From contig NC_013665.1 of the NCBI RefSeq assembly GCF_000011005.1, positions 124,001 through 188,000 of the forward strand: a DNA stretch of 64,000 bases. The letters are read 5' to 3'. Under the pieces are notes generated by a model. It saw only the letters and a program-made list of their open reading frames with translations. It had not been told where the DNA came from and ran no database searches. The DNA is from Methanocella paludicola SANAE (GTDB lineage: Archaea; Halobacteriota; Methanocellia; Methanocellales; Methanocellaceae). A program made the translations under genes and the position numbers. Shown here one piece after another: positions 9,197 through 17,503 of the stretch. How positions within the stretch are numbered: position 1 is the stretch's first letter; each line of letters starts with the position of its first letter.

Positions 9197-9967
9197 TTAT
9201 TTTTTTCCATGCTTCATCTTTGCAATTAATGCTGCCGTGGCGCCGGCGTTGAAGCCGTTATCGATATTGACCACTACCAGGCCGGGCGCACAGGACTGGA
9301 GCATCGTGGTCAGGGCGCCCATGCCGCCCGCTCCCAGGCCGTACCCGATGCTCGTGGGGACGCCGATGACCGGGACCCCCACCATGCCCGCCACAACTGA
9401 GGGAAGCGCGCCCTCCATCCCCGCAACGACGACCACGCAGGCCACGTCCTGCCTTATCATATCCTTGAGCGGGTCAAGCAGGCGGTGGATGCCGGCGACG
9501 CCCACGTCGTAGCCCCTGATGACCGTGCAGCCCATGACCTCCGCTATCGTGGCGGCCTCCTCCGCGACCGGGATGTCCGACGTGCCCGCGGTGAGGACGC
9601 CGATCTTGCCGATGTGCTCCTGAACGCAGCCCCGGCGGTCGATGACGATCATCCGGGCCTCGGGCCTGTACATAACGCCATCCTCGCCTATACGCCTGAC
9701 CACCTCGTCGTGGTACTTCTCCGAGGCGCGGGACAGCACGAGCATGCCTCTTTTAGCGATGACCCGCTCGACGATCTCGCCCGCCTTCTCGGGCGTCTTC
9801 CCCTCGGCGTAGACGACCTCCGGTATGCCCGAGCGGCACTCCCGGCTCATGTCGAAGACCGTGTGGTTACCGATCCTCTCCACGTAGTCCAGCCTTAGCA
9901 GGCGCTCCGCCATGTCGATGCCGATCTCGCCTGCGGCGAGCTTTTCAAGTACTTCTCTGGCGTCCAT
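9197..9967 (-). CDS. larB: LarB: pyridinium-3,5-biscarboxylate mononucleotide synthase
   Basis: LarB carboxylates and hydrolyses nicotinic acid adenine dinucleotide in the first step of nickel-pincer-nucleotide cofactor synthesis. The 256-residue protein has the short helical N-terminal part and the PurE-like C-terminal domain (TAGTSDIPVAEEAA, VVVAGMEGALPSVVAG, VGVPTSIGYG and the late NIDNGFNAG). Annotation as AIR carboxylase is a common error for this family; length and N-terminal extension fit LarB. A GTG lies nine bases further upstream, but the ATG at 9967 matches family starts. No larC, larE or larA is present in the window, so the user of the cofactor is not known. Confidence 0.88.
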   Translation of the reverse strand: MDAREVLEKLAAGEIGIDMAERLLRLDYVERIGNHTVFDMSRECRSGIPEVVYAEGKTPEKAGEIVERVIAKRGMLVLSRASEKYHDEVVRRIGEDGVMYRPEARMIVIDRRGCVQEHIGKIGVLTAGTSDIPVAEEAATIAEVMGCTVIRGYDVGVAGIHRLLDPLKDMIRQDVACVVVVAGMEGALPSVVAGMVGVPVIGVPTSIGYGLGAGGMGALTTMLQSCAPGLVVVNIDNGFNAGATAALIAKMKHGKK

Positions 9968-10027
9968 GCCGGTCACACATCTAAAAATGGTTTTAAAAAT
10001 ACTATAGCGTTAAGGGATAAAAATTTA

Positions 10028-11056
10028 TCAGTAGTCCCGCTCGACCAGGAACCGCCCTATCGTGCGCAGCTTGTCCATCGGCCCCTTATGGAGCTTTAAC
10101 CCGTCGAACTGGGCCATTGCCTCGTCCTTGTAGCGCTGTGCCTCGCTCTGGGTGTACTCCAGGGCCCCGGCCTCCGTGAGGATCTCGAACACCCGGGCGA
10201 TGTCGCCGTCGGTGAGCTGCTCCTTCGCATAAATTGTTTTAAGCTCTGCCCTGTGCCTCGACTTCTCCATGGCGTACAGCACGGGCAGGGACTTCTTCTT
10301 GTTACGGATGTCGTTCTTCGCCGACTTGCCGGTGCTCTCCGGGTCGCCCCAGATGCCCAGGATGTCGTCCCGTATCTGGAAGGCGATGCCGATCTTTCGC
10401 CCGAAGGTCCCGAAGCGGCTTATGACGTCCCTGTCCCCGGTGGCGACCATGGCGCCGATGGCGGTCGAGGCCTCGATGAGCGCGGCGGTCTTGCCGCTGA
10501 CCATGGTGATGTACTCGCCCACGGAGACGTCGCTCCTGCCCTGGAAGTCCATATCCAGGTACTGGCCCTCGCATAATTCGATGACGGTCTGGTTGAAGAT
10601 GCGGATGATGTCCACCATCATCCCGGGCTCGACAGTGCCGTCCAGGTCGAGTAAAGAAAGGTTGGCCGCTATATCCATTGCGTCGCCGGTGTTGATCGCC
10701 TGGGGGACGCCCCAGAGCTTCCAGAGCGTGTCCCTGTGGCGGCGCTTCACGTCGCCGTCCTCGATGTCGTCGTGGATGAGAGAGAAATTATGCAGGAGCT
10801 CGACGGCCGCGGCCGCGGGCAGCGCCTTATTGCTATCGCCGGAGATCGCCTCGCAGGCGAGCAGGCACATGGTCGACCTCAGGCTCTTGCCCCTGGGGGC
10901 ACGGCACTCCCTGAAGTCCTCGTCCAGCCAGCCCAGATGGTACATCATCATGTCGTACAGGCGCCCCACTCTTTTCCGGTTGTTGAGCACGGCCCGCATC
11001 TGGCGGTCCGTATACGCAGAGTACTCCTCGAGAATAGGCGTGACTGTATCGACCAT
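10028..11056 (-). CDS. Polyprenyl (geranylgeranyl-type) diphosphate synthase
   Basis: Condenses isopentenyl diphosphate with allylic diphosphates to make the C20 (or longer) chains of archaeal ether lipids. The 342-residue sequence shows the first aspartate-rich motif in SLIHDDIEDGD and the second region in FQIRDDILGIWGD, with the KKSLPVLYA helix after it. Length and motifs match trans-prenyl synthases; the product chain length cannot be told from sequence by eye. It lies 60 bp upstream of larB on the same strand and is divergent from the MinD-like gene. Confidence 0.92.
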   Translation of the reverse strand: MVDTVTPILEEYSAYTDRQMRAVLNNRKRVGRLYDMMMYHLGWLDEDFRECRAPRGKSLRSTMCLLACEAISGDSNKALPAAAAVELLHNFSLIHDDIEDGDVKRRHRDTLWKLWGVPQAINTGDAMDIAANLSLLDLDGTVEPGMMVDIIRIFNQTVIELCEGQYLDMDFQGRSDVSVGEYITMVSGKTAALIEASTAIGAMVATGDRDVISRFGTFGRKIGIAFQIRDDILGIWGDPESTGKSAKNDIRNKKKSLPVLYAMEKSRHRAELKTIYAKEQLTDGDIARVFEILTEAGALEYTQSEAQRYKDEAMAQFDGLKLHKGPMDKLRTIGRFLVERDY

Positions 11057-11159
11057 GTTGACTCCCTGTTTTCAGTTGGCGTATAATCCTGCTGATATTA
11101 ATATTCTTCGCAAATGACGGCAAGTATTATATGCAATAAAATGAAAATAAGTATATGCC

Positions 11160-12377
11160 ATGCAGGATATGCCTACGCTGACGAAATACTGGGATGAGAA
11201 GAGGGGACGTATGTCGGTCATCCTCAGGAACGGGGAGCGGCCGCTCCGGGGCATCGTGGTGGAGGACGAGTACCCGGGGGCGATATCGGGCATCCTGTGC
11301 TTCGCCAAGTCGGGAGGCATCGCCCCCGTAGCAACGGCATCGAACGGTAAGATCATATGGAAGGTCGCCAACCTGGCCCCTGGCGAGCTGAAGGAACTAG
11401 TGTATACGTCGCTCACCAGGGACGCCCTGGAGGGCTATGCCCCTAAAAAGCCTACGGCGGCCGACGCGGCCCTGCTCGCCTCTATGGCCTCCCGTACCCC
11501 CAGGCTCGCCGGAGACCAGCCCGCAGAGGCCCCGGAGAAGGCCGAGGAGAAGCCGGCCCCCATGCCAGTTAAGGCGCCTGTCGAAAAGGCCGCAAAGAGG
11601 GCCGTGGTGATCGCGGTGGGCGCCGGAAAGGGGGGCACTGGAAAGACCACGTTCTCGATAAACTTAGGCGTCGCGCTGGCCGAGATGGGCCGAAGGACCA
11701 TCCTCATGGACGCTGACGCCAGCATGAGCAACCTGTCCACGTACATGGGCATTGAGCCTCATACCCTGAAAACCACTCTGCACGAGGTGCTTGCGGGGGA
11801 GGCTGAGCCGGATAAGGCCGTATATAAGGCGTTCAACGATAACCTCCGCGTCGTGCCCAGCGGGCTCTCCATCGAGGGCTTCCTGAAGATGGACCGCTCG
11901 CTGCTCAAGGACGTCATAGAGTACTTCTCCAGGGACGCCGACTTCATCGTCATCGACACGCCCGCAGGGTATAACAAGGAGCTGGCATTGTCGTTGGCCG
12001 CCTCCGACCACCTTATCCTCGTGCTCAACCCTGACGAGGGGAGCATGACCGACGGCCTCAAGGTGCAGGAGATGGCCCGCATCCTGGACGTGAACATCCT
12101 GGGCATCGTGCTCAACCGGTACGACATGAAGAACCCCTTTTTTTCCCGCTCCCAGGTGGAGGCGCACTTCGGCTCGCCCGTCATCGCCATGCTGCCCGAG
12201 GAGCCCGGCGTGAGGCGCAAGGATAAGGTGCCCTCCGTACTTGCAGCCCCGTCAAGCCGGATGGCGGCGGAGGTCTACCACGTCGCAGAGCTCCTGGCCG
12301 GCCAGAAGGCGCCCTCGGAGAGCACGTCCTTCGTGTCCCGGCTCATGCTCGCGCTCTTCAATACGGCAGCTATTTAG
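11160..12377 (+). CDS. MinD/ParA-type ATPase with extra N-terminal domain
   Basis: A 405-residue deviant-Walker ATPase. The P-loop GAGKGGTGKTT sits near residue 155, with the second lysine of the MinD signature, followed by LMDADASMSNL and the DFIVIDTPAG switch. Before it lie an about 75-residue beta-rich domain (GKIIWKVANLAPGELKELVYT ends it in two parts, WKVANLAPGE being the core) and a Pro/Ala/Glu-rich linker of about 60 residues. The last 16 residues (SFVSRLMLALF region) form a possible amphipathic helix like the MinD membrane-targeting tail. TATA-like sequence precedes the ATG. The role may be membrane-linked positioning; the target is not evident from neighbours. Its stop is 22 bp before the DUF72 start. 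Confidence 0.85.
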   Translation: MQDMPTLTKYWDEKRGRMSVILRNGERPLRGIVVEDEYPGAISGILCFAKSGGIAPVATASNGKIIWKVANLAPGELKELVYTSLTRDALEGYAPKKPTAADAALLASMASRTPRLAGDQPAEAPEKAEEKPAPMPVKAPVEKAAKRAVVIAVGAGKGGTGKTTFSINLGVALAEMGRRTILMDADASMSNLSTYMGIEPHTLKTTLHEVLAGEAEPDKAVYKAFNDNLRVVPSGLSIEGFLKMDRSLLKDVIEYFSRDADFIVIDTPAGYNKELALSLAASDHLILVLNPDEGSMTDGLKVQEMARILDVNILGIVLNRYDMKNPFFSRSQVEAHFGSPVIAMLPEEPGVRRKDKVPSVLAAPSSRMAAEVYHVAELLAGQKAPSESTSFVSRLMLALFNTAAI

Positions 12378-12399
12378 CGTCCGGTGCCTAGTATGCTAT

Positions 12400-13260
12400 G
12401 TGATCCTGGTAGGCACTTCCGGCTGGTCATACGACGACTGGGTGGGCGAGTTCTATCCGCAGGGCCTTGGCAGGGATAAGTGGCTCGAGTTTTACGCGAA
12501 GTACTTCCGCACCACCGAGATCAACAGCACCTACTATAGCTTTCCTTCGCCCGCCGTCGTCCAGAGCTGGATCGCCAAAGCCTCGAAGCTCGAGGCGTTC
12601 GAGTACTCATTAAAGATGCCCGGGCGGGTCACCCACGAGAGCCTCCTGCTGGACACGGGGCACGCCCTGGAGTTCGAGGCCAGAGTGCTGGCCCCGATGC
12701 GCGATGCCGGCTGCCTGGGGGCCGTCCTGTTACAGTTATCCCCTTACCTCATGCTCCACGATAAAGGCAGGAAGACCGAGCACCCGGAGCGCCTCAAAGC
12801 GCTGCTGGAGCGGCTCGACACCGGGCGCTTCGAGTACGCGGCCGAGTTCAGGCACCGCTCCTGGCTGGAGAACGGGGCCCTTGCCGGCGATACAGTAGAC
12901 CTGCTCCGGGAGAGGAACGTCGCCGCCTGCGCCGTGGACGGCCCCTCCATGCCTCCCGTCGTCGAGAACACCGCCGGCCACGCGTACATACGGTTCCACG
13001 GCCACAATGACGACATCTGGTACAGGAAGGGCCCGGGAGATGGCCGCATGAACCGCTACGACTATAATTATCGCCCCGAGGAACTACAGCCCTGGAAGAA
13101 GCGGATGGAGCCGCTCCAGGGGGGAAAAGTCAGGGCCTACTTTAACAACCATCCCCACGCCAACGCCGCCCGTAACGCGAAGCTTTTCGAGTCCATCATG
13201 GGCGTGGAGTCGGTGCCCTTGAGCATTCAGAAACAATCGGACCTGTCCTCGTTTTTTTAA
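12400..13260 (+). CDS. DUF72 domain protein (YecE-like TIM barrel)
   Basis: A 286-residue member of the DUF72 family, a TIM-barrel group of unknown activity. Recognisable pieces are the N-terminal ILVGTSGWSYDDW, the FRTTEINSTYYSFP strand, the FAAEFRHRSWL-type strand (here YAAEFRHRSWL) and YIRFHGHND near the C-terminus, which ends with YFNNHPHANA. The GTG at 12400 is used because the family begins at the first strand; the frame stays open upstream through the MinD gene but that stretch has no family similarity. It follows the MinD-like gene by 22 bp and probably shares its transcript. A three-base gap separates it from the converging tatC. Confidence 0.88.
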   Translation: MILVGTSGWSYDDWVGEFYPQGLGRDKWLEFYAKYFRTTEINSTYYSFPSPAVVQSWIAKASKLEAFEYSLKMPGRVTHESLLLDTGHALEFEARVLAPMRDAGCLGAVLLQLSPYLMLHDKGRKTEHPERLKALLERLDTGRFEYAAEFRHRSWLENGALAGDTVDLLRERNVAACAVDGPSMPPVVENTAGHAYIRFHGHNDDIWYRKGPGDGRMNRYDYNYRPEELQPWKKRMEPLQGGKVRAYFNNHPHANAARNAKLFESIMGVESVPLSIQKQSDLSSFF

Positions 13261-13263
13261 TAA

Positions 13264-13986
13264 TTATGCCTGAGGGGCGACTTTCGCCTTCGGCACCGTG
13301 AACCGCATGATGAACAGGCTGATCTCGTAAAAAATAATTAAAGGCACGCCCACCATGACCTGGGTGATCACGTCGGGGCTGGTCACCAGCGCCGCGACGA
13401 TCAGGATGATGACCCACATGTGGCGCCGGTACTTCTTGAAGATCTCCGCCGGCACGAGGCCGGACCGGGCGAGAGCGTTCATTACCAGGGGCAGCTCGAA
13501 GACCAGGCCGAACACGAACGTCGTGAGCATGGCGAAGTTCACGAAGTCCGAGACGCGCCAGTTGCTGGCCACGCCGGCGTCGGTCGCGCTATTGATGAGG
13601 TACTGGAACACCAGGGGCAGCATCAGGAAGTACGAATAGGCGCATCCCACGAGGAAGAGCACGACCGCCAGGCCTGCGACGAGCACGACCATGAGCTTAT
13701 TAATTTTAAAGCGCTGGCCCAGCTTTAAACGGCTCAAGTACCGATAGCCGTAGAAGAAAACGATAGGCAGCGCCGCCAGGATGCCGATGATGAACGACAG
13801 CTTGAGCTCCAGCATCATGAGCTCAAGGGGCTGCGTCTGGATGAGGTGGAAGCTGTCGGGGACGACATTTATAATAAGGTCATCCCTCATGCGCTCGATG
13901 ATCATGCCCGTGAAGGGGAACGATATCGTGGCTATGATCAGTACATACAGGGCCAGGAACAGGATGCCTTTTTTAAACCGCGCCAC
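13264..13986 (-). CDS. tatC: TatC, twin-arginine translocase subunit
   Basis: Multispanning receptor of the twin-arginine pathway, which exports folded, often cofactor-bearing proteins. The 240-residue protein has six hydrophobic segments and TatC hallmarks: FPF near the first loop, PLELMMLELKLSF before helix 2, and FVFGLVFELPLVM in helix 4. The start is a GTG at 13986; no ATG is available before the stop codon upstream. No tatA is seen nearby. Members in archaea are often encoded as two TatC paralogues; only one occurs here. Confidence 0.92.
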   Translation of the reverse strand: MARFKKGILFLALYVLIIATISFPFTGMIIERMRDDLIINVVPDSFHLIQTQPLELMMLELKLSFIIGILAALPIVFFYGYRYLSRLKLGQRFKINKLMVVLVAGLAVVLFLVGCAYSYFLMLPLVFQYLINSATDAGVASNWRVSDFVNFAMLTTFVFGLVFELPLVMNALARSGLVPAEIFKKYRRHMWVIILIVAALVTSPDVITQVMVGVPLIIFYEISLFIMRFTVPKAKVAPQA

Positions 13987-14058
13987 CAGGGCCGCGATGT
14001 CCGTTAACGATGCCAGCTAGACCGCCCCTCGAATTATATCGGCTGTGAAAATAAATAC

Positions 14059-15237
14059 TTAGGGGTTTGCGCGGCGCGAGAGGACGTCCTCGTAGACACG
14101 TTTCGTCTTCTCGGCGATGAGCTTCCAGTCCAGCCTCCTCTCGGCGGCCTCCCGGCCTTTCAGGCCCATGTCGGCCCGCAGGCGGGCGTCCGACAGAAGC
14201 GTATTGATCTTTTCGGCCAGCGCCTCAGGGCTCCCCGGGGGCACCACGAACCCGCTGGAGCCATCGTCCACGATCTCCCTCACCCCGCCCGAGTCTGTGC
14301 ACACGACCGGCTTCCCGCTGGCCATGGCCTCGGCGACCACGATGCCGAACGGCTCGACCGTGGACGGCAAAATGAAAAGATCGCAGGCGCCATAGGCCTC
14401 CTTAAGCTCGTCCTCCTCCACGTACCCGGAGAAGACGGCGTTGCCGTCCAGCCCCAGCTCCCTGGCCCGGCGCCGGAGGCCGTCGCACAGGCTTCCCCGG
14501 CCCACAAGTACAAGCTTCGTGCCGGGATGCGTCCGGAGCACGCAGGGCATGGCCTCCAGCAGGTAGCCGATGCCCTTCTGGGGCACCATGCGGCCCACGA
14601 ACAGCAGCATGTTGCCCCTGACGCCGTACCTCTCCCTGGCCCTCCCGCCGCCCCGGGGCCTGTATGAGTCCACGTTGATGCCGTTGTGGATGGTCACGAT
14701 CTTGCTTTTATCCACGCCGTACTTCGCGATGTCGTGCTTCGTCCAGTCGGATACGGCGATGACCCTGTCGGCCAGGATGAACGGCCAGCGGCCGATGAGC
14801 CAGTCGTACGCGACGCCCAGCGTTCCGGCCGCAGAGGCCACGTGCTTTGGCCTGGGATTGTGGGCCGTCATGACGAACGGCTTGTTCTTCAGCCGGGCAT
14901 ACACCGAGGCCATGTTAAAGTCGATGAAGAAACGGTTGTGCAGGTGAATGATATCGAAGCCCAGCTCATCGTCGAGCCTCCCGAGGCGGAAGTAGAAGAG
15001 CGGCGACAGGACCAGCGGAGGCGGGTAGATCAGCGGGGCCCTGACGGCCCTGCAGGGCACTCGCCTCACGTCAACTCCGTCAATGTCCTCCCGCTCCGGC
15101 AGGCCGTTGATCCTGCCGGTGACGACGGTCACGTCCACGCCCTGGCGGACGAGCTCCCTCGATAGTTCGTACATGTGCTTCTCGATCCCGCCGGAAAAGG
15201 GATGGAAAAGCGCGTTGACCAGGCAGACCCTCATCAT
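14059..15237 (-). CDS. GT4 glycosyltransferase (copy 1 of tandem pair)
   Basis: A 392-residue retaining GT-B glycosyltransferase. The N-terminal Rossmann half begins CLVNALFHPFSGGIEKH, the glycine-rich acceptor loop of GT4, and the C-terminal half has LLFVGRMVPQKGIGYLLEAM and the EPFGIVVAEAMASGKPVVC motif that binds the nucleotide sugar. It lies directly downstream of a close paralogue (18 bp gap) with the same start and overall sequence, so the two arose by tandem duplication. Both probably act in surface glycan or glycolipid synthesis; substrates are unknown. Confidence 0.93.
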   Translation of the reverse strand: MMRVCLVNALFHPFSGGIEKHMYELSRELVRQGVDVTVVTGRINGLPEREDIDGVDVRRVPCRAVRAPLIYPPPLVLSPLFYFRLGRLDDELGFDIIHLHNRFFIDFNMASVYARLKNKPFVMTAHNPRPKHVASAAGTLGVAYDWLIGRWPFILADRVIAVSDWTKHDIAKYGVDKSKIVTIHNGINVDSYRPRGGGRARERYGVRGNMLLFVGRMVPQKGIGYLLEAMPCVLRTHPGTKLVLVGRGSLCDGLRRRARELGLDGNAVFSGYVEEDELKEAYGACDLFILPSTVEPFGIVVAEAMASGKPVVCTDSGGVREIVDDGSSGFVVPPGSPEALAEKINTLLSDARLRADMGLKGREAAERRLDWKLIAEKTKRVYEDVLSRRANP

Positions 15238-15255
15238 TTAAAAAAAGAAGGCCAT

Positions 15256-16473
15256 TTATGTAACGTTGACGTGAGGATAATACCGGTTATTTTTTCTCCC
15301 GCCATTCTTTTTTTCCATGAGCAGGTCCTCGTAGACATGTTTTGTCTTCGAGGCGATGAGCTTCCAGTCGAACTCGTCCTCGGCGCGCCTCCGGCCCGCA
15401 CATCCCATGCTTTTCATCTTCTCCGGGTCGTCCAGCAGGTCGTTTATTCTGTCGGCGAGCGCCTCAGGGCTCCGCATGGGCACCACGTAGCCGTTATATC
15501 CGTCTTTTACCAGTTCGGCGTTCCCGCCGGCGTTTGTGCACACCACCGGCTTCGAGGACGACATGGCCTCCAGGATGGCGATGGGGAGCACCTCCCACAC
15601 CGAGGGTAGCACGAACATGTCGCAGGTACCGTAGGTCTCCTTTAGCATGTCCTCCGTCATGTAACCGGAAAAGATGACGCTCTTTTCCAGGCCCATGGCC
15701 CCCACCTTCTTCTTTAACGACTCCAGCGCGTTGCCACGGCCCACGAGGAGCAGCTTCGTGTCCGGGTGCTTTTCAAGGACGAGCGGCATGGCGTCGATGA
15801 GATATGGAACGCCCTTCTGGGTGATCATCCGGCCCACGAAAAGCAGCATGGGGCCGTCGATGCCGTACTGCTTCCGGACGTTCGTGGCCGCCGTGGGCCT
15901 GAACGAGCCCACGTTGATCCCGTTGTGCACCGGCACGATCTTCCTCTCGTCGATGCGGTACCTGGCGATGTCGTACTTGACCCACTCCGAGACCGCGATG
16001 ATGCGGTCCGCCATGGCGAAGGGCCAGCGGCCGATCGCCCAGTCGTAGGCCGACCCGAATACGGATATGGGCAGCGATATGCCAAGAGGGCGGGCGTTGT
16101 GGATGGTCATCATGAAGGGCTTCTTTTTAAGCCGGGCGTATAGCGCGGCGGTGTCGAAGTCCACGAAGAACCGGTTCTGCAGGTGTATGATGTCGAAGCC
16201 GTTCTCGTCATCCAGCCTTTTCAAGTATAGCGCAAAGAAGGGGGACATGACGAACGGGGGCGGGTACAGGCCCGGCACCTTCACGCTCAGGCAGGGCACC
16301 CGGTGAACCTTCACGCCGTCCATCTCCTCGTAGGCGGGGGTGCCCTCGATGCGGGCCGTGACGATGGTCACGTCGACGTCCTGCTTCACCAGCTCCCTCG
16401 AGAGCTCGAGCATGTGCTTCTCCACGCCGCCCGAGAACGGGTGGAACAGCGCGTTGACCAGGCAGACCTTCAT
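15256..16473 (-). CDS. GT4 glycosyltransferase (copy 2 of tandem pair)
   Basis: A 405-residue GT-B glycosyltransferase with the same N-terminus as its neighbour (CLVNALFHPFSGGVEKH) and the same core MLLFVGRMITQKGVPYLIDAM. The usual E-x7-E motif differs from the neighbour: here it is EVLPIAILEAMSSSKPVVC, so the residues around the sugar-nucleotide pocket have diverged, which suggests a different donor or acceptor. A short basic, asparagine-rich tail follows the last helix. It is the upstream gene of the pair and is divergent from the GNAT gene. Confidence 0.93.
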   Translation of the reverse strand: MKVCLVNALFHPFSGGVEKHMLELSRELVKQDVDVTIVTARIEGTPAYEEMDGVKVHRVPCLSVKVPGLYPPPFVMSPFFALYLKRLDDENGFDIIHLQNRFFVDFDTAALYARLKKKPFMMTIHNARPLGISLPISVFGSAYDWAIGRWPFAMADRIIAVSEWVKYDIARYRIDERKIVPVHNGINVGSFRPTAATNVRKQYGIDGPMLLFVGRMITQKGVPYLIDAMPLVLEKHPDTKLLLVGRGNALESLKKKVGAMGLEKSVIFSGYMTEDMLKETYGTCDMFVLPSVWEVLPIAILEAMSSSKPVVCTNAGGNAELVKDGYNGYVVPMRSPEALADRINDLLDDPEKMKSMGCAGRRRAEDEFDWKLIASKTKHVYEDLLMEKKNGGRKNNRYYPHVNVT

Positions 16474-16564
16474 CGCATCACTCGTTTAAATTTACAGTTG
16501 TCCGTTCCATAAGACAGTGCGATATTTAATGATTGCGCAACTGACTAATACCTGCTAATCCAAT

Positions 16565-17503
16565 ATGGCATCTCGCATGTTGAAAGAGGGGCTGAAAGTG
16601 GCCCGCGGCATGGCGGACGACATCGGGCCGGTATTCGCTGAAGCGGCCCGGAGCCTGCCAATCGCCGACCAGGCGGAGCGCAGCTACATCAGCAATTTGA
16701 TCGAGCGGGCCAGGCAGGGAGACCTGGGCATCTACACGCTCTTACTCGGCGCCCGCTCCGTCGGCGTCATCTGCTATAAGACTCTGGACGGGGACGCCGA
16801 GCTCGTCTTCGGCCACGCGGGCGGCAGCGAGGCGTACTTCCTGAGGTCAGTGGCAGAGGGCCTCTTTAGCGAGGGCATTCACACCGTCAGGAGCAACTTT
16901 AACTGGCCGGCCCCCCGTGGCTTTATATCGGCGGCCAGGGACATGGGCTTCGTCGTGACCGAGCGCATGGGCATGTGCCTGAGCCCCGCACCCGTGAAGC
17001 CGGCGTACGACGGATTCGACATACTTCCATGGAAGGACGACTACGCGGGCGAAGTCTGCCGTATAATGTACGAGAGCCAGGCTCCCGCCGACATCCCCGT
17101 GTACCCGATGCTCGCCCGGCCGGAGGGCGTGCGGGCGCTCATGGACAGCGTCATGGCCGGGAAGCACGGGCGGTTCCTGAGAGGCTTCTCGTACGTGGCG
17201 TGGGCGGGCGGCAGGCCCGTCGGGTTCATCATATCCACCATGCTCTCGGACGGCAGCATCCTTATCCTCGACCTGGGCGTGGACCGGGGGCACCGGAAGA
17301 GGGGCATCGGCGGGGCGCTGCTCGACCGGCTCTCCGGGGACGCCTACCGGGAGGGCCACGGCCTGATCGTGCTCGCCGTGACCTCGAACAACTATGACGC
17401 TATACGGCTGTACGAGCGCAAGGGCTTCAAGGTGAACGGCTACTTCAGGCAGCACGTCCTCTCAAAAATAGCTACTCCCTCGGGCGGTACTCCGAGTCCA
17501 TGA
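16565..17503 (+). CDS. GNAT family acetyltransferase
   Basis: A 312-residue protein whose C-terminal about 150 residues form a GNAT fold: ILILDLGVDRGHRKRGIGGALLDRL carries the acetyl-CoA loop in two pieces (DLGVDRGHRKRGIGGALL), followed by LAVTSNNYDAIRLYERKGFKV. The N-terminal half looks like a second, degenerate GNAT-type domain without the pyrophosphate loop. The acceptor is unknown; the layout is seen in N-acetyltransferases acting on protein N-termini or small amines. The 3' end overlaps the converging hef gene by 32 bp. Confidence 0.85.
   Translation: MASRMLKEGLKVARGMADDIGPVFAEAARSLPIADQAERSYISNLIERARQGDLGIYTLLLGARSVGVICYKTLDGDAELVFGHAGGSEAYFLRSVAEGLFSEGIHTVRSNFNWPAPRGFISAARDMGFVVTERMGMCLSPAPVKPAYDGFDILPWKDDYAGEVCRIMYESQAPADIPVYPMLARPEGVRALMDSVMAGKHGRFLRGFSYVAWAGGRPVGFIISTMLSDGSILILDLGVDRGHRKRGIGGALLDRLSGDAYREGHGLIVLAVTSNNYDAIRLYERKGFKVNGYFRQHVLSKIATPSGGTPSP

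Noticed and set aside
9197-9967. AIR carboxylase (PurE) for the LarB gene
   Set aside because: It has the LarB N-terminal region and length of about 256 residues, whereas PurE is about 160; the PurE-like part is the shared domain only.
12241-12399. Extended N-terminus for the DUF72 protein
   Set aside because: The added 53 residues are Arg/Ser/Pro-rich, lie in another frame of the MinD gene and have no family similarity; GTG at 12400 gives the family start.
14059-17503. A dedicated surface-polysaccharide locus around the GT4 pair
   Set aside because: Only two glycosyltransferases are adjacent; no flippase, polymerase or sugar-nucleotide genes accompany them.
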